DNA from: Crocinitomicaceae bacterium
GTDB taxonomy: Bacteria > Bacteroidota > Bacteroidia > Flavobacteriales_D > Crocinitomicaceae
Assembly (NCBI GenBank): GCA_030730025.1
Contig: JANQWC010000015.1
Coordinates: 1 to 43,171, forward strand
Reading direction: 5' to 3'
DNA length: 43,171 nucleotides
Shown here: piece by piece, positions 10,316 to 19,485 of the stretch
How positions within the stretch are numbered: position 1 is the stretch's first letter
Layout of the letters: each line of letters begins with the position of its first letter
The notes under the pieces: model-generated
What the model was told of the DNA's origin: nothing
Databases searched by the model: none
What the model saw: only the letters and a program-made list of their open reading frames with translations
Position numbers and translations under genes: made by a program

Positions 10316-10897
10316 TTATTCTTCAGTCTTCTCTTCTTCAGTAGCAGTATCTGCTTCCTCAGTTGATTCTGCAGCTGGTGCTTCTTCAACAACTTCTGCA
10401 ACTGGTGTTTCTTCAACAACTTCTGCAGCTGGTGTTTCTTCAACTACTTCTGCAGTTGTGGCAGCAACACCTTCGCTTGCTTTACCTCCACGACGTGAAC
10501 GACGTGTGGTTTTCTTACTTTCGTTGTTGTTGTATAATTCGTTGAAGTCAACGATTTCGATCATACACATTTCTGCGTTGTCACCTAAACGGTAACCAGT
10601 GCGGATGATGCGTGTATAACCACCTTCGCGGTTTGCAATTTTTGGCGCAACCTCTCTAAATAATTCGGTGACGGCTTCTTTACTTTGTAGGTAAGAGAAG
10701 ACAACACGACGAGAGTGTGTAGAATCGGTTTTTGATTTGGTGAGCAATGGCTCAACAAATACGCGCAATGATTTTGCTTTTGCAATGGTAGTAGTGATGC
10801 GCTTGTGTTCGATCAAAGAACAAGCCATGTTTTGAAGCATTGCTTTGCGGTGGCCAGTCTTTCTTCCTAAGTGATTTACTTTATTTCCGTGTCTCAT
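10316..10897 (-). CDS. rplQ: 50S ribosomal protein L17 with a repetitive acidic C-terminal tail
   Basis: A 193-residue L17, a large-subunit protein near the peptide exit tunnel. Residues 1-121 are the conserved core, starting [21 protein letters not shown]. coli L17 is about 127 residues, so roughly 70 residues are extra. The extension starts with a basic patch (about 128-139, [12 protein letters not shown]) and continues as an acidic Ala/Glu/Val/Pro tail containing three copies of a nine-residue unit EVVEETPAA (from residue 150). Extended L17 tails are known in Bacteroidota; the repeat looks freshly duplicated. It is the last gene of the alpha-type segment, 11 bases after rpoA, and is followed by a strong terminator. 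Confidence 0.96.
   Translation of the reverse strand: MRHGNKVNHLGRKTGHRKAMLQNMACSLIEHKRITTTIAKAKSLRVFVEPLLTKSKTDSTHSRRVVFSYLQSKEAVTELFREVAPKIANREGGYTRIIRTGYRLGDNAEMCMIEIVDFNELYNNNESKKTTRRSRRGGKASEGVAATTAEVVEETPAAEVVEETPVAEVVEEAPAAESTEEADTATEEEKTEE
10373..10453 (-). repeat. Three tandem 27-base repeats within the rplQ tail
   Basis: Units at 10373-10399, 10400-10426 and 10427-10453 are nearly identical and in frame, each coding nine residues of the EVVEE(T/A)P(A/V)A type. Copy-number change would alter tail length without a frameshift. Confidence 0.9.
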
Positions 10898-10908
10898 GAC
10901 TTAAAATC

Positions 10909-11901
10909 TTAATCTCTGTCTAATTTATATTTTGCGACATTCATCCCGAAAGTCAAGCCTTTGCTATCGACGAGGTCTTCTAGCTCAGTAAGTGATTTCT
11001 TGCCGAAGTTTCTGAATTTCAATAAGTCAGATTTGGCATAGGATACGAGGTCTCCAAGTGTTTCTACGTCTGCAGCTTTCAAGCAATTGAGGGCACGAAC
11101 TGAAAGGTCCATGTCTACCAATTTCGTCTTGAGTAACTGACGCATGTGTAGTGATGTTTCGTCGAATTCTTCTGATTCAGCTTTGATTTCACTATCTAAT
11201 GTGATGCGCTCATCAGAGAACAACATGAAGTGGTGGATCAAAATCTTAGCAGCTTCTTTCAAGGCATCTTTTGGATGAATTGAACCATCTGTTTTGATGT
11301 GGAATACCAATTTCTCGTAGTCGGTTTTTTGCTCAACACGGTAGTTTTCGATACTGTATTGTACGTTGACAATTGGTGTAAAAATAGAGTCAATGCTAAT
11401 GGTTCCGAATGGTGCATTCGCAGATTTGTTTTCATCGGCTGGTACATAACCACGACCTTTAACAATCGTAAGTTCCATTTCGAATTTAACTGAAGACTCC
11501 ATGTTACAAATAACGAGGTCAGGGTTTAAAACCTGGAACGCACTTGTAAATTTACCAAGATCACCGGCAGTGAGTTGTTGTTGGTTGCTTACTGAAACAA
11601 TAACGGTTTCAGAGTCTGTTCCTTCGATTTGACGCTTGAAGCGCACTTGCTTGAGGTTCAAGACAATTTCTGTAACGTCTTCTACAATACCTTTGAGGGT
11701 AGTGAATTCATGGTCTGCACCTTGAATTTTAATAGACGAAATTGCAAAACCTTCTAAGGAAGAAAGCAAAATTCGACGGAGGGAGTTACCAATGGTAATT
11801 CCGTAGCCCGGTTCTAGCGGACGAAACTCGAATTCTCCGTTGAAATCATCGGAGTTGAGCATGATAACCTTGTCAGGTTTTTGAAAATCCAATATTGCCA
11901 T
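10909..11901 (-). CDS. rpoA: DNA-directed RNA polymerase alpha subunit
   Basis: A 330-residue alpha subunit that dimerises to nucleate RNA polymerase assembly. The N-terminal domain contains [20 protein letters not shown] near residue 30, the dimer and beta-binding region. The C-terminal helix-hairpin-helix domain, which contacts DNA and activators, includes [20 protein letters not shown] and [16 protein letters not shown]. Length and both domains are standard. It lies 16 bases after rpsD and 11 before rplQ, the usual end of the alpha operon. Confidence 0.98.
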   Translation of the reverse strand: MAILDFQKPDKVIMLNSDDFNGEFEFRPLEPGYGITIGNSLRRILLSSLEGFAISSIKIQGADHEFTTLKGIVEDVTEIVLNLKQVRFKRQIEGTDSETVIVSVSNQQQLTAGDLGKFTSAFQVLNPDLVICNMESSVKFEMELTIVKGRGYVPADENKSANAPFGTISIDSIFTPIVNVQYSIENYRVEQKTDYEKLVFHIKTDGSIHPKDALKEAAKILIHHFMLFSDERITLDSEIKAESEEFDETSLHMRQLLKTKLVDMDLSVRALNCLKAADVETLGDLVSYAKSDLLKFRNFGKKSLTELEDLVDSKGLTFGMNVAKYKLDRD

Positions 11902-11917
11902 TTTCTATCGCTTAGGG

Positions 11918-12526
11918 TTATTTAGAATACAATTCGACGATCAATTGCTCGCGAATATTTTCTGGGATCATTTCTCTTGCTGGTAAGCTTAAAAGTTTAC
12001 CGCTCATGCTTGATGAATCCCAATCAAGCCAATCATATGTTTTATTGCTAGCAGTAAGGGAACCTGTAATCGCTTCTAAAGACTTTGATTTCTCGCGAAC
12101 GCCAACGACGTCACCGATGCGCAAAGTGTAAGATGGGATGTTTACAACTTCTCCGTTTACTGTAATGTGTTTGTGAGAAACAAGCTGACGAGCCCCACGA
12201 CGAGTAGGAGAGATACCTAAGCGGTAAACTGTATTGTCTAAGCGGGCTTCGCAAAGTTGCAATAACACTTCACCGGTAATACCTTTCATGCGTGATGCTT
12301 TCTCAAACATGTTTGCAAACTGACGCTCAAGAATTCCGTAAGTGTACTTCGCTTTTTGCTTTTCACCTAACTGAACTGCGTATTCAGATTGCTTGCCACC
12401 TCTTCTTTTGGATGGACCGTGTTGTCCTGGACCGTAATTTCTTCTTTCCAAGGATTTGTCTGGGCCAAAAATTGGATCGCGGAAGCGACGCGCAATTTTT
12501 GATTTGGGACCTCTGTATCTTGCCAT
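11918..12526 (-). CDS. rpsD: 30S ribosomal protein S4
   Basis: A 202-residue small-subunit assembly protein. The N-terminal [15 protein letters not shown] lacks the zinc-binding cysteines found in some S4 proteins, and the S4 RNA-binding domain (about residues 90-155) contains [18 protein letters not shown] and [14 protein letters not shown]4 is known to repress its own mRNA in E. coli and Bacillus. Here the gene is preceded by a 75-base gap holding a structured element (12541-12588), while all other gaps of this ribosomal run are 24 bases or less. Autoregulation through that element is my inference. Confidence 0.98.
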   Translation of the reverse strand: MARYRGPKSKIARRFRDPIFGPDKSLERRNYGPGQHGPSKRRGGKQSEYAVQLGEKQKAKYTYGILERQFANMFEKASRMKGITGEVLLQLCEARLDNTVYRLGISPTRRGARQLVSHKHITVNGEVVNIPSYTLRIGDVVGVREKSKSLEAITGSLTASNKTYDWLDWDSSSMSGKLLSLPAREMIPENIREQLIVELYSK

Positions 12527-12540
12527 TATAAATAAAATTG

Positions 12541-12588
12541 TGCAGGCGTCATGAATTAAGGCATTCCTTCGATGACAATAAGCCCGCA
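12541..12588 (-). promoter_or_regulatory. Candidate structured RNA leader upstream of rpsD
   Basis: Read on the minus strand, the gap between rpsK and rpsD folds into one long irregular hairpin. A seven-pair lower stem (UGCGGGC with GCCUGCA, one G-U) is followed by a five-base bulge UUAUU, then five pairs (GUCAU with AUGAC), an asymmetric internal loop (2 by 5), and four pairs (AAGG with CCUU) closed by AAUG. The structure ends 14 bases before the rpsD ATG. It has no U tract after it, so it is not a terminator. I infer a cis-regulatory role, possibly S4 binding. Confidence 0.6.
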
Positions 12589-12601
12589 GGTTAAAAAAAA
12601 A

Positions 12602-12988
12602 CTATACTCTTCTTCTTTTTGGAGGACGACAACCGTTGTGTGGCATTGGAGTCACGTCAACGATTTCTGTTACTTCAATACCTGAATTGTGAAGGGCACG
12701 GATGGCAGACTCGCGTCCAGCACCTGGGCCTTTTACAAAAACACGCACTCTACGTAGTCCGAAGTCATGTGCTTCTTTTGATGCGTCTTCTGCTGCGATT
12801 TGTGCAGCATAAGGCGTGTTCTTTTTAGAACCTTTGAAGCCCATCTTGCCTGCAGATGACCAAGAGATCACTTGTCCGGCATTGTTCGTTAAAGAAATGA
12901 TGATGTTATTGAAACTCGCTTGGATATGCGCTTCTCCGGCAGCATCAACTTTAACGTTCTTCTTCTTTTTTTGATTTGCTTTTGCCAT
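12602..12988 (-). CDS. rpsK: 30S ribosomal protein S11
   Basis: A 128-residue small-subunit platform protein. The core has [31 protein letters not shown] and the conserved basic end [16 protein letters not shown]. The lysine-rich N-terminus ([14 protein letters not shown]) is normal. It follows rpsM by 18 bases. Right after its stop comes a run of nine T, then the structured leader of rpsD; no hairpin precedes the T run closely enough to make a terminator. Confidence 0.97.
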   Translation of the reverse strand: MAKANQKKKKNVKVDAAGEAHIQASFNNIIISLTNNAGQVISWSSAGKMGFKGSKKNTPYAAQIAAEDASKEAHDFGLRRVRVFVKGPGAGRESAIRALHNSGIEVTEIVDVTPMPHNGCRPPKRRRV

Positions 12989-13006
12989 TTTATTGGGAAC
13001 TAGTTA

Positions 13007-13381
13007 TTATTTAGTTGCTTTTTTCTTGTTCGCAACAGTCTTACGTTTTCCTTTACGTGTGCGAGAGTTGTTTTTGGTTCTTTGACCACGAAGCGGTAAG
13101 CCTAAACGGTGACGAATTCCGCGCTGACATCCGATGTCCATGAGACGCTTGATGTTCAACTGAACTTCTGAGCGCAACTGACCTTCCGTTTTGATTTCGT
13201 TAACGGTGTTACGAATAGCGGCTAATTGGTCATCGTTCCATTCCTGGACTTTGATGTTTTCATCAATACCGTTAGTGTTCAAAATCATCTTAGCTTTACT
13301 TCTACCGATTCCGTAGATGTAAGTTAAGCCAATGACTCCTCTTTTGTTTTTTGGTAAATCTATACCTGCAATACGTGCCAT
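13007..13381 (-). CDS. rpsM: 30S ribosomal protein S13
   Basis: A 124-residue small-subunit head protein that contacts the large subunit and the P-site tRNA. It begins [20 protein letters not shown], has the helix-two-turn-helix stretch [14 protein letters not shown], and a basic C-terminal tail with [19 protein letters not shown] that reaches the decoding site. Length is standard. It lies 10 bases after rpmJ and 18 before rpsK, the usual start of the alpha operon in many bacteria. Confidence 0.98.
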   Translation of the reverse strand: MARIAGIDLPKNKRGVIGLTYIYGIGRSKAKMILNTNGIDENIKVQEWNDDQLAAIRNTVNEIKTEGQLRSEVQLNIKRLMDIGCQRGIRHRLGLPLRGQRTKNNSRTRKGKRKTVANKKKATK

Positions 13382-13391
13382 ATACTTATAA

Positions 13392-13508
13392 TTATCCTTG
13401 ACGTTGTTTTAATTTCGGATTCTTCTTGTTGATCACGTAAATTTTACCTTTACGCTTCACAATCTTGCAATCTGCAGTTCTCTTTTTAACTGATGCTCTG
13501 ACTTTCAT
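13392..13508 (-). CDS. rpmJ: 50S ribosomal protein L36, cysteine-poor form
   Basis: A 38-residue protein, the smallest large-subunit protein: [20 protein letters not shown] followed by [18 protein letters not shown]. The zinc-binding form has three cysteines and a histidine; here only one cysteine remains, so this is a zinc-independent (C-minus) L36. It lies between infA (8-base gap) and rpsM (10-base gap), the standard place. It was found by direct translation because it is too short for most gene callers. Confidence 0.95.
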   Translation of the reverse strand: MKVRASVKKRTADCKIVKRKGKIYVINKKNPKLKQRQG

Positions 13509-13516
13509 AATTCTAG

Positions 13517-13735
13517 TTATTTGTATCTAAAAGATATTCTACCTTTTGTTAAATCATAAGGAGACATTTCTACTTTAACGCGGTCTCCAGGAAGTATTTT
13601 AATGTAAAACATGCGCATTTTGCCAGAAATATGAGCAGTAATGACATGTCCGTTTTCGAGTTCTACTCTAAACATTGCGTTTGGCAATGCTTCGAGTATC
13701 GTGCCGTCTTGTTCTATGGATGTTTGTTTTGCCAT
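13517..13735 (-). CDS. infA: Translation initiation factor IF-1
   Basis: A 72-residue OB-fold protein that binds the ribosomal A site during initiation. It has the full family pattern: [40 protein letters not shown] and [20 protein letters not shown], ending ISFRYK. It sits five bases after secY and eight before rpmJ, as in many spc/alpha junctions. Confidence 0.98.
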   Translation of the reverse strand: MAKQTSIEQDGTILEALPNAMFRVELENGHVITAHISGKMRMFYIKILPGDRVKVEMSPYDLTKGRISFRYK

Positions 13736-13740
13736 ATAAA

Positions 13741-15087
13741 TTACATTCCAGATAATTCGTTAGCACCTCTACGACCTCTTACACGTGTACCGTCCATGAG
13801 TGAATCCATGTTGCGGTTGAGTTGGTAAGTTTCGATTTGTTGAAGCGTGTCTAGAACAACACCAACCATGATCAAGATGGATGTACCACCAAAGAACATC
13901 GCAAAGCTGTCATTGACTCCTGCTAGTTTGGCAATTGAAGGCAAAATAGCGATCATTGCAAGGAATAGAGATCCTGGGAATGTAATGCGCGAAACAACTT
14001 GATCGACGTGTTCTGCCGTTTCTTCACCTGGACGAACCCCTGGGATAAAACCACCACTCTTTTTGAGGTCATCGGCGATTTTACTTGGGTTGATCATGAT
14101 AGCGGTGTAGAAGTAGGTGAACACTACAATTAAAATAACCAAAAGAAGGTTGTAGCTAAAACCGTACGGGTCTCCGAGGGTTTTGGTCAACCAGCCTCCG
14201 TTTTGCTCTTGCGTCACACCTTGGTAAACCATCATTGGGATGGTCATGATCGCTTGCGCGAAGATGATCGGCATGACACCACTTGCGTTGATTTTGATAG
14301 GCAAGTAGTTTCGTGCTCCATTTACGTCTTCCATTGCTCTGGCGCCGGCAACGCGTTTCGCTGTGTTCAGCGGTATGCGTCGGACCCCTTGTACAATGAG
14401 AATGGTAATGAGGATGATCAAAAAGAACATAACGATTTCCAATACCAAACGGATCAAGTTTCCAGCTTCAACAGACTTACCGAATTCTGCAAAGAATGCA
14501 CCTGGTAAGCGTGAAAGGATTCCGACTGTAATGAGTAAGGAAATACCGTTGCCAATACCGCGCTCGGTAATGCGTTCGCCAAGCCATACTGCAAACATAG
14601 ACCCTGCAATTAATAACATAATGGTTTGTGTCCACCAAAATGTATCAGGGTTGTCTGGCATTGCATTTTTGTTACTTACGTAGAGTGTAAGGTAACTTGG
14701 GGCTTGCAAAGCACAAATAACGATTGTCAAAAGACGGGTATAGTTATTGATTTGCTTTCTGCCTGATTCTCCTTCATTTTGCATTTTCTGAACCGCTGGA
14801 ACAGCCATTCCTAACAATTGCATGATGATGGAGGCACTGATGTAAGGCATGATGCCAAGTGCCATGATCGAAGCATTGGTGAATCCTCCACCGGAAAATA
14901 CGGAGAGGATACTTTCTAGAAAGTTTTGGTCTGTAGCCGTGCTTGTTAAGGCATCGTACTTGACGCCAGGCAAAATCACGAAGGATCCTACTCGGTAAGT
15001 AAGAATAAGGCCAAGTGTCAAGAGAATGCGCTTGCGCAGCTCTTCAACTTTCCAGATATTTTGCAGGTTGGTTATTAATCGTTTCAT
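13741..15087 (-). CDS. secY: Preprotein translocase subunit SecY
   Basis: A 448-residue channel subunit of the Sec translocon in the inner membrane, with ten expected membrane helices. Seen motifs include [20 protein letters not shown], then [30 protein letters not shown] [17 protein letters not shown], and [20 protein letters not shown] in a cytoplasmic loop that contacts ribosomes and SecA. Length is normal. The gap before it (20 bases) contains an exact promoter -7 box, so secY and the genes after it may also be transcribed separately from the upstream ribosomal genes. Confidence 0.98.
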   Translation of the reverse strand: MKRLITNLQNIWKVEELRKRILLTLGLILTYRVGSFVILPGVKYDALTSTATDQNFLESILSVFSGGGFTNASIMALGIMPYISASIIMQLLGMAVPAVQKMQNEGESGRKQINNYTRLLTIVICALQAPSYLTLYVSNKNAMPDNPDTFWWTQTIMLLIAGSMFAVWLGERITERGIGNGISLLITVGILSRLPGAFFAEFGKSVEAGNLIRLVLEIVMFFLIILITILIVQGVRRIPLNTAKRVAGARAMEDVNGARNYLPIKINASGVMPIIFAQAIMTIPMMVYQGVTQEQNGGWLTKTLGDPYGFSYNLLLVILIVVFTYFYTAIMINPSKIADDLKKSGGFIPGVRPGEETAEHVDQVVSRITFPGSLFLAMIAILPSIAKLAGVNDSFAMFFGGTSILIMVGVVLDTLQQIETYQLNRNMDSLMDGTRVRGRRGANELSGM

Positions 15088-15098
15088 CTAAAAGCGTG

Positions 15099-15106
15099 CA
15101 AAGATA
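15099..15106 (-). promoter_or_regulatory. Predicted internal promoter -7 box before secY
   Basis: The minus strand reads TATCTTTG followed by CAC, the same 11 bases as at the rpsL promoter. It lies in the short rplO-secY gap, 11 bases before the secY ATG. No good -33 element is visible, so this is a candidate only. Confidence 0.4.
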
Positions 15107-15107
15107 G

Positions 15108-15554
15108 TTAGATTTTTGTACATGTACCACCTAAAGCTTCAATTGCAGCAATTGCTGTCGTTGAAAAACCGTTAGCAGTAATGTTTACTTTTGCTTTTAA
15201 GTCACCGCGACCAAGTACTTTGACGAGTTCGTTGTTAGATAAAAGACCGTTCTCACGCATGACTTCTGGAGTGATATCCAAGATGCCTTTAACGCTGGCG
15301 AGGTTTTCGATGATATCGAGGTTAATGGCTTTATATTCAACACGGTTGATGTTTTTAAAACCAAATTTAGGGACGCGACGCTGCAAAGGCATTTGTCCAC
15401 CTTCAAAACCAATTTTAGTTTTGTAACCAGAACGAGATTTTGCACCCTTGTGTCCACGTGTGGAGGTACCACCACGTCCTGATCCTTGACCACGACCGAT
15501 ACGCTTTTCTGCTTTGATCGAGCCTGCTGCTGGTGTAAGATTATGTAATTCCAT
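15108..15554 (-). CDS. rplO: 50S ribosomal protein L15
   Basis: A 148-residue large-subunit protein with the usual glycine/arginine-rich N-terminal extension (GRGQGSGRGGTSTRGHKGAK) that threads into 23S rRNA, and a globular C-terminal half with FKNINRVEYKAINLDIIENL and the ending ALGGTCTKI. It lies 12 bases after rpmD and 20 before secY, the standard spc order. Confidence 0.97.
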   Translation of the reverse strand: MELHNLTPAAGSIKAEKRIGRGQGSGRGGTSTRGHKGAKSRSGYKTKIGFEGGQMPLQRRVPKFGFKNINRVEYKAINLDIIENLASVKGILDITPEVMRENGLLSNNELVKVLGRGDLKAKVNITANGFSTTAIAAIEALGGTCTKI

Positions 15555-15566
15555 TTCTTTCTTAGT

Positions 15567-15746
15567 CTATTGTTCCACTACTTGAATAAGGTGTTTGACC
15601 TTATTCACCATTCCCATAATTTGAGGAGTAACCTCTTTTTCTACAACTTGGTTCAAGCGACGAAAACCTAAAGCTTGGATTGTAGCTTTTTGATCAGCTG
15701 GACGCTTGATCGCACTTTTCACGAGTTTGATTTTGATTGAGCTCAT
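15567..15746 (-). CDS. rpmD: 50S ribosomal protein L30
   Basis: A 59-residue large-subunit protein, found by translating the gap between rpsE and rplO. It begins MSSIKIKLVKSAIKRPADQK and has the family core ATIQALGFRRLNQVVEKE, ending HLIQVVEQ. The length is normal for L30. It lies 11 bases after rpsE and 12 before rplO. Confidence 0.95.
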   Translation of the reverse strand: MSSIKIKLVKSAIKRPADQKATIQALGFRRLNQVVEKEVTPQIMGMVNKVKHLIQVVEQ

Positions 15747-15757
15747 TGCTGAATATT

Positions 15758-16276
15758 TTAACCGTTGAATACTTTATCAAGGGAAATTCCACGTTGACGA
15801 GCAACTGCAACTGCATCGCGCATGTTAGCAAGTGCGTCCATTGTTGCTTTCACAACGTTGTGTGGGTTAGATGATCCTTGAGATTTTGCCAATACATTGT
15901 GTACGCCAACGCTTTCGAGTACGGCGCGCATTGCACCACCGGCGATAACACCAGTACCTTCTGTAGCTGGCTTGAGGAATACCTCAGCACCACCAAATTT
16001 ACCTTTTTGTTCGTGCGGGACAGTACCTCTAAGAATTGGAACTTTGATCAAGTTTTTCTTAGCGTCGTCGATGCCTTTAGTAATGGCTTCGGTAACTTCT
16101 TTTGCTTTACCAAGACCATGACCTACAACACCGTGTTCGTCACCAACTACAACAATAGCTGAGAAACTGAACGTACGACCACCTTTAGTTACTTTGGTAA
16201 CACGGTTTACAGCTACGAGTTTGTCTTTTAACTCGATGTCCGCTGATTTCACTCTGTTTACGATTTGTGCTGCCAT
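15758..16276 (-). CDS. rpsE: 30S ribosomal protein S5
   Basis: A 172-residue protein at the mRNA entry site, important for decoding accuracy. The N-terminal double-stranded RNA-binding domain includes [20 protein letters not shown] and [15 protein letters not shown]; the C-terminal domain includes [20 protein letters not shown] and [18 protein letters not shown]. Length is standard. It follows rplR by five bases. Confidence 0.98.
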   Translation of the reverse strand: MAAQIVNRVKSADIELKDKLVAVNRVTKVTKGGRTFSFSAIVVVGDEHGVVGHGLGKAKEVTEAITKGIDDAKKNLIKVPILRGTVPHEQKGKFGGAEVFLKPATEGTGVIAGGAMRAVLESVGVHNVLAKSQGSSNPHNVVKATMDALANMRDAVAVARQRGISLDKVFNG

Positions 16277-16281
16277 TTTTC

Positions 16282-16635
16282 TTAAAATTTGAGTCCTCCT
16301 TCACGTGCTGAATCAGCCAAGGATTTAATTCTACCATGATACAAGTAACCATTGCGGTCAAAAACTACGCGTTCTACACCTGCTTTTTGAGCAACTTCTG
16401 CGATTTTCTTTCCGACAACTACTGCCTGATTAACTTTGTTGATTTTTTGCGCATCATCCATTTTGAGTGAACCAGCAGAGGCAAGTGTACGACCAGTGTT
16501 GTCGTCGATGATTTGCGCATAAATTTGCTTGTTACTTCTGAATACAGTAAGACGCGGAATAGCTGAAGTACCGAAAATTTTCTTTCTAATTCTTCGCTTG
16601 ATTTTTGCTCTTCTTAAAACTTTATTTAGTGCCAT
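16282..16635 (-). CDS. rplR: 50S ribosomal protein L18
   Basis: A 117-residue 5S rRNA-binding protein of the central protuberance. It has the basic N-terminus [20 protein letters not shown], then [19 protein letters not shown], and the C-terminal signature [26 protein letters not shown]. It lies 11 bases after rplF and five before rpsE. Confidence 0.97.
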   Translation of the reverse strand: MALNKVLRRAKIKRRIRKKIFGTSAIPRLTVFRSNKQIYAQIIDDNTGRTLASAGSLKMDDAQKINKVNQAVVVGKKIAEVAQKAGVERVVFDRNGYLYHGRIKSLADSAREGGLKF

Positions 16636-16646
16636 AATTCTTTCGA

Positions 16647-17201
16647 TTATTTTTTACCTGCTGACTTACCAGCTTTTCTACGAATTTCTTCACCTACAAA
16701 GCGGATACCTTTTCCTTTGTATGGTTCAGGTTTTCTGAAAGAGCGAATCTTGGCTGCAACTTGTCCGAGTAATTGCTTGTCAAATGACTCGAGAGTCACG
16801 ACAGGCGCCTTACCTTTTTCAGTTACAGTGGTAACGTTCACTTCTTTCGGGATTTCCAAAATAATGGCATGTGAAAATCCGAGGGCTAATTCGAGTTGTT
16901 GACCAACTGCATTTGCACGGTAACCAACTCCAATGACTTCCATTTCTTTTTTGAATCCTTCTGATACACCATGGATCATATTGAAAACCAAAGCGCGGTA
17001 TAAACCATGCTTAGATCGGTGATCTGGTGCGTCAGTGGCACGCGCAAAAGTAATGACGTTGTCTTCAATGCTTACGTTTACCGAAGCATCAATGTGTTGT
17101 GTTAATTCGCCTTTTTTCCCTTTAACCGTAACCACGGAATCTTTCAACGTCACTTCGACGCCGCTAGGGATTGTTATAGGTGCTTTTCCAATTCTTGACA
17201 T
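16647..17201 (-). CDS. rplF: 50S ribosomal protein L6
   Basis: A 184-residue protein near the factor-binding site of the large subunit, built from two similar domains. Seen stretches are [20 protein letters not shown] at the start, [20 protein letters not shown] in the middle, and the C-terminal signature [20 protein letters not shown]. Length and start are typical. It follows rpsH by 12 bases. Confidence 0.98.
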   Translation of the reverse strand: MSRIGKAPITIPSGVEVTLKDSVVTVKGKKGELTQHIDASVNVSIEDNVITFARATDAPDHRSKHGLYRALVFNMIHGVSEGFKKEMEVIGVGYRANAVGQQLELALGFSHAIILEIPKEVNVTTVTEKGKAPVVTLESFDKQLLGQVAAKIRSFRKPEPYKGKGIRFVGEEIRRKAGKSAGKK

Positions 17202-17213
17202 TGCTCTTAATTT

Positions 17214-17612
17214 TTAGTAAACGTAACAAAGAACTTCACCACCAATTTTTTGGTGACGTGCTTCTTTATCTGTAATCACACCACGAGACGTAGAAACGAT
17301 GGCAATACCTAAACCATTCAAAACGCGTGGCATTTCTTCGGCACTGCTGTATTTTCTAAGTCCTGGACGTGAAGCACGTTGCAATTTAGTAATGGCTGGT
17401 ACACGCGTAGACATATTGTATTTCAAGGCGATTTTGATCGTACCTTGTTTGTTGTCTTCCTCAAATTTGTAGTTGAGGATATACCCTTGATCAAACAAAA
17501 TCTGTGTCATTGCACGTTTAATGTTTGAACCTGGGATATCTACGGTCTTCAAGCCTGCTGCACTCGCATTTCTGATGCGGGTGAGGAAATCTGCTATTGG
17601 ATCTGTATTCAT
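17214..17612 (-). CDS. rpsH: 30S ribosomal protein S8
   Basis: A 132-residue primary 16S rRNA-binding protein. It begins MNTDPIADFLTRIRNASAAG and carries the conserved C-terminal signature GIAIVSTSRGVITDKEARHQ ahead of the end IGGEVLCYVY. In E. coli S8 represses the spc operon from a site near rplE; no similar site was identified here. It lies 19 bases after rpsN. Confidence 0.97.
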   Translation of the reverse strand: MNTDPIADFLTRIRNASAAGLKTVDIPGSNIKRAMTQILFDQGYILNYKFEEDNKQGTIKIALKYNMSTRVPAITKLQRASRPGLRKYSSAEEMPRVLNGLGIAIVSTSRGVITDKEARHQKIGGEVLCYVY

Positions 17613-17631
17613 TTCTTTAGTTTTATCTTAA

Positions 17632-17946
17632 TTACCAACTTGCTTTCTTAACTCCGGGGATTTTACCAGCCAAAGCCATCTCGCGGAAAGTAACCCTTGA
17701 GATACCAAATTGACGCATGTAACCTCTCGGACGACCAGTCAAGCCACAACGATTGTGTTTTCTGATTTTAGCGGAGTTTGCTGGTAATTTTTGCAATTGC
17801 ATCATTGCATCCCATTTTTGAGACTGAATTTCTTCAGATGCATCTGTTGACTTCAAAATTTTGGTGAGTTCTGCACGTTTCTTTTCGTAACGGTTTACTA
17901 ACCTTTCTCTTTTGCGCTCACGCGCTTTCATTGATTCTTTAGCCAT
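17632..17946 (-). CDS. rpsN: 30S ribosomal protein S14, long zinc-independent form
   Basis: A 104-residue small-subunit head protein. The C-terminal half is diagnostic: [20 protein letters not shown] followed by [21 protein letters not shown]. The zinc-binding CxxC pairs are absent. The middle contains an extra helical stretch (about residues 28-56, [20 protein letters not shown]) like that of the E. coli 101-residue protein, whereas, as I recall, most Bacteroidota S14 proteins are near 89 residues. It lies five bases after rplE. Confidence 0.96.
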   Translation of the reverse strand: MAKESMKARERKRERLVNRYEKKRAELTKILKSTDASEEIQSQKWDAMMQLQKLPANSAKIRKHNRCGLTGRPRGYMRQFGISRVTFREMALAGKIPGVKKASW

Positions 17947-17951
17947 TTCTA

Positions 17952-18503
17952 TTACTTTTTAATAAATGGAAAACCAAATGCATCCAACAATGCTTTTGCC
18001 TCTTCGTCGCTCGCTGCTGAAGTCACGAAGGTGATGTCCATACCGAGGATTCGATTTACTTTATCAATATCAATTTCCGGGAAAATGATGTGTTCTTTGA
18101 TACCGAGGTTGAAGTTACCACGACCGTCAAATCCTTTTGGGTTGATCCCGCGGAAGTCACGTGTTCTAGGCAAAGCCACAGCAAGTAAACGATCTAGGAA
18201 GTCGTACATGCGGTCACCGCGAAGGGTAACTTTTGTACCAATTGGCATCCCTTTACGCAACTTAAAGTTGGAGATATCTTTCTTAGAAATGGTGGTAATT
18301 GCTTTTTGACCAGCGATACGAGATAAGTCAGCAGCTGCGCTATCGATCAATTTCTTGTCGGCAACTGCATCACCCATACCTTGGCTGAGTACAATTTTTT
18401 CTAACTTAGGAACGCTCATTACAGATTTGTAATTGAAACGCTCTTGGAGCGTTTGCTTGATTTCGTTCCTGTACTTTTCTTTTAATCTTGGCGTGTAACT
18501 CAT
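17952..18503 (-). CDS. rplE: 50S ribosomal protein L5
   Basis: A 183-residue 5S rRNA-binding protein that bridges to S13 and the P-site tRNA. It begins [20 protein letters not shown] and contains [40 protein letters not shown] and the C-terminal [20 protein letters not shown]. Its ATG shares one base with the rplX stop (TAATG, 18501-18505), a coupled junction. Confidence 0.98.
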   Translation of the reverse strand: MSYTPRLKEKYRNEIKQTLQERFNYKSVMSVPKLEKIVLSQGMGDAVADKKLIDSAAADLSRIAGQKAITTISKKDISNFKLRKGMPIGTKVTLRGDRMYDFLDRLLAVALPRTRDFRGINPKGFDGRGNFNLGIKEHIIFPEIDIDKVNRILGMDITFVTSAASDEEAKALLDAFGFPFIKK

Positions 18504-18817
18504 TACTTAATCACCTCCCCTGATTTTTTGGAATAACGTACTAATTTACCTTCTACCTCTTTTCTTCCGATACGGCTAGCAACACCGTTGCTCATGACCA
18601 TAAGGTTAGAAATGTGAATCGAACCTTCTTTTTCTTCGATACCACCTTGAGGATTTGTTGCGCTTGGCTTGTTGTGTTTCTTAACCATGTTAACACCTTC
18701 AACAGTTGCACGCATTTTTTCGCGATCGATGGTGGCAACTTTGCCCTCACGACCTTTGGATTCACCAGAAATAACCTTCACGGTGTCACCAATCTTGATG
18801 TGTAATTTCTTTTGCAT
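18503..18817 (-). CDS. rplX: 50S ribosomal protein L24
   Basis: A 104-residue assembly-initiator protein of the large subunit. The KOW motif is seen as [20 protein letters not shown] near the N-terminus, followed by [20 protein letters not shown] and the ending [12 protein letters not shown]. It lies 11 bases after rplN, and its stop shares a base with the rplE start. Confidence 0.97.
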   Translation of the reverse strand: MQKKLHIKIGDTVKVISGESKGREGKVATIDREKMRATVEGVNMVKKHNKPSATNPQGGIEEKEGSIHISNLMVMSNGVASRIGRKEVEGKLVRYSKKSGEVIK

Positions 18818-18828
18818 TACTCAATGAT

Positions 18829-19197
18829 TTATAACACCTCAGGTGCTAGTGAAACAATTTTCATGTAGTTGCTTTCACGCAATTCACGAGCTACTGGCCC
18901 GAAAATACGCGTGCCACGCATTTCACCACCTTGGTTGAGGATCACACAAGCGTTGTCGTCGAAGCGAATGTAAGAACCGTCTGCACGACGAATTTCTTTT
19001 TTCGTTCTTACCACAACTGCTTTCGCTACTGAACCTTTTTTGACGGCTGCGTTTGGCATTGCACTTTTAACGGCAACAACAATTTTGTCACCAACTGAAG
19101 CATAGCGTCGTCTTGTACCGCCTAAAACGCGGATGACCAATACTTCCTTTGCTCCTGAGTTGTCAGCTACTGATAGTCTGGATTCTGTTTGTATCAT
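18829..19197 (-). CDS. rplN: 50S ribosomal protein L14
   Basis: A 122-residue protein at the subunit interface. It begins [20 protein letters not shown] and contains the family signature [20 protein letters not shown], then [20 protein letters not shown]. Length is exactly that of most bacterial L14. It follows rpsQ by nine bases. Confidence 0.98.
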   Translation of the reverse strand: MIQTESRLSVADNSGAKEVLVIRVLGGTRRRYASVGDKIVVAVKSAMPNAAVKKGSVAKAVVVRTKKEIRRADGSYIRFDDNACVILNQGGEMRGTRIFGPVARELRESNYMKIVSLAPEVL

Positions 19198-19206
19198 TTT
19201 ATCCGA

Positions 19207-19464
19207 TTATTTAGCGCGTTCTACAATTTCTACCATTCTCCAGTTCTTTGATTTACTCAAAGGACGTGTTTCCATGATGCGAACGGTGTCACCGATATGA
19301 CAATCGTTGTTCTCGTCGTGAGCAACAAATCTGGTAGTTTTCTTAACGAACTTACCATATTTAGGGTGCTTCACTTTACGCTCAACAGAAACGACAATGG
19401 ATTTCTCCATTTTGTCACTGGTTACGACACCAATTCTTTCTTTTCTTAAATTTCGTTTTTCCAT
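19207..19464 (-). CDS. rpsQ: 30S ribosomal protein S17
   Basis: An 85-residue primary 16S rRNA-binding OB-fold protein. It has [20 protein letters not shown] and the signature [20 protein letters not shown], ending VEIVERAK. Two ATG codons are in frame (19470 and 19464); I chose the second because [12 protein letters not shown] is the usual family start, but the first would add only Met-Asn. It lies between rpmC and rplN. Confidence 0.96.
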   Translation of the reverse strand: MEKRNLRKERIGVVTSDKMEKSIVVSVERKVKHPKYGKFVKKTTRFVAHDENNDCHIGDTVRIMETRPLSKSKNWRMVEIVERAK

Positions 19465-19485
19465 GTTCATTTTTTTATCTCAGGA

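Noticed and set aside
10284-10595. Plus-strand open frame of 103 codons, serine/threonine-rich
   Set aside because: It is the antisense shadow of the repetitive rplQ tail; the low-complexity product follows from the repeats, and no promoter or family match supports it.
12593-12601. Run of nine T (minus strand) after rpsK as a terminator
   Set aside because: No stem lies directly before it; the nearest inverted repeat in rpsK is about 26 bases away with too small a loop.
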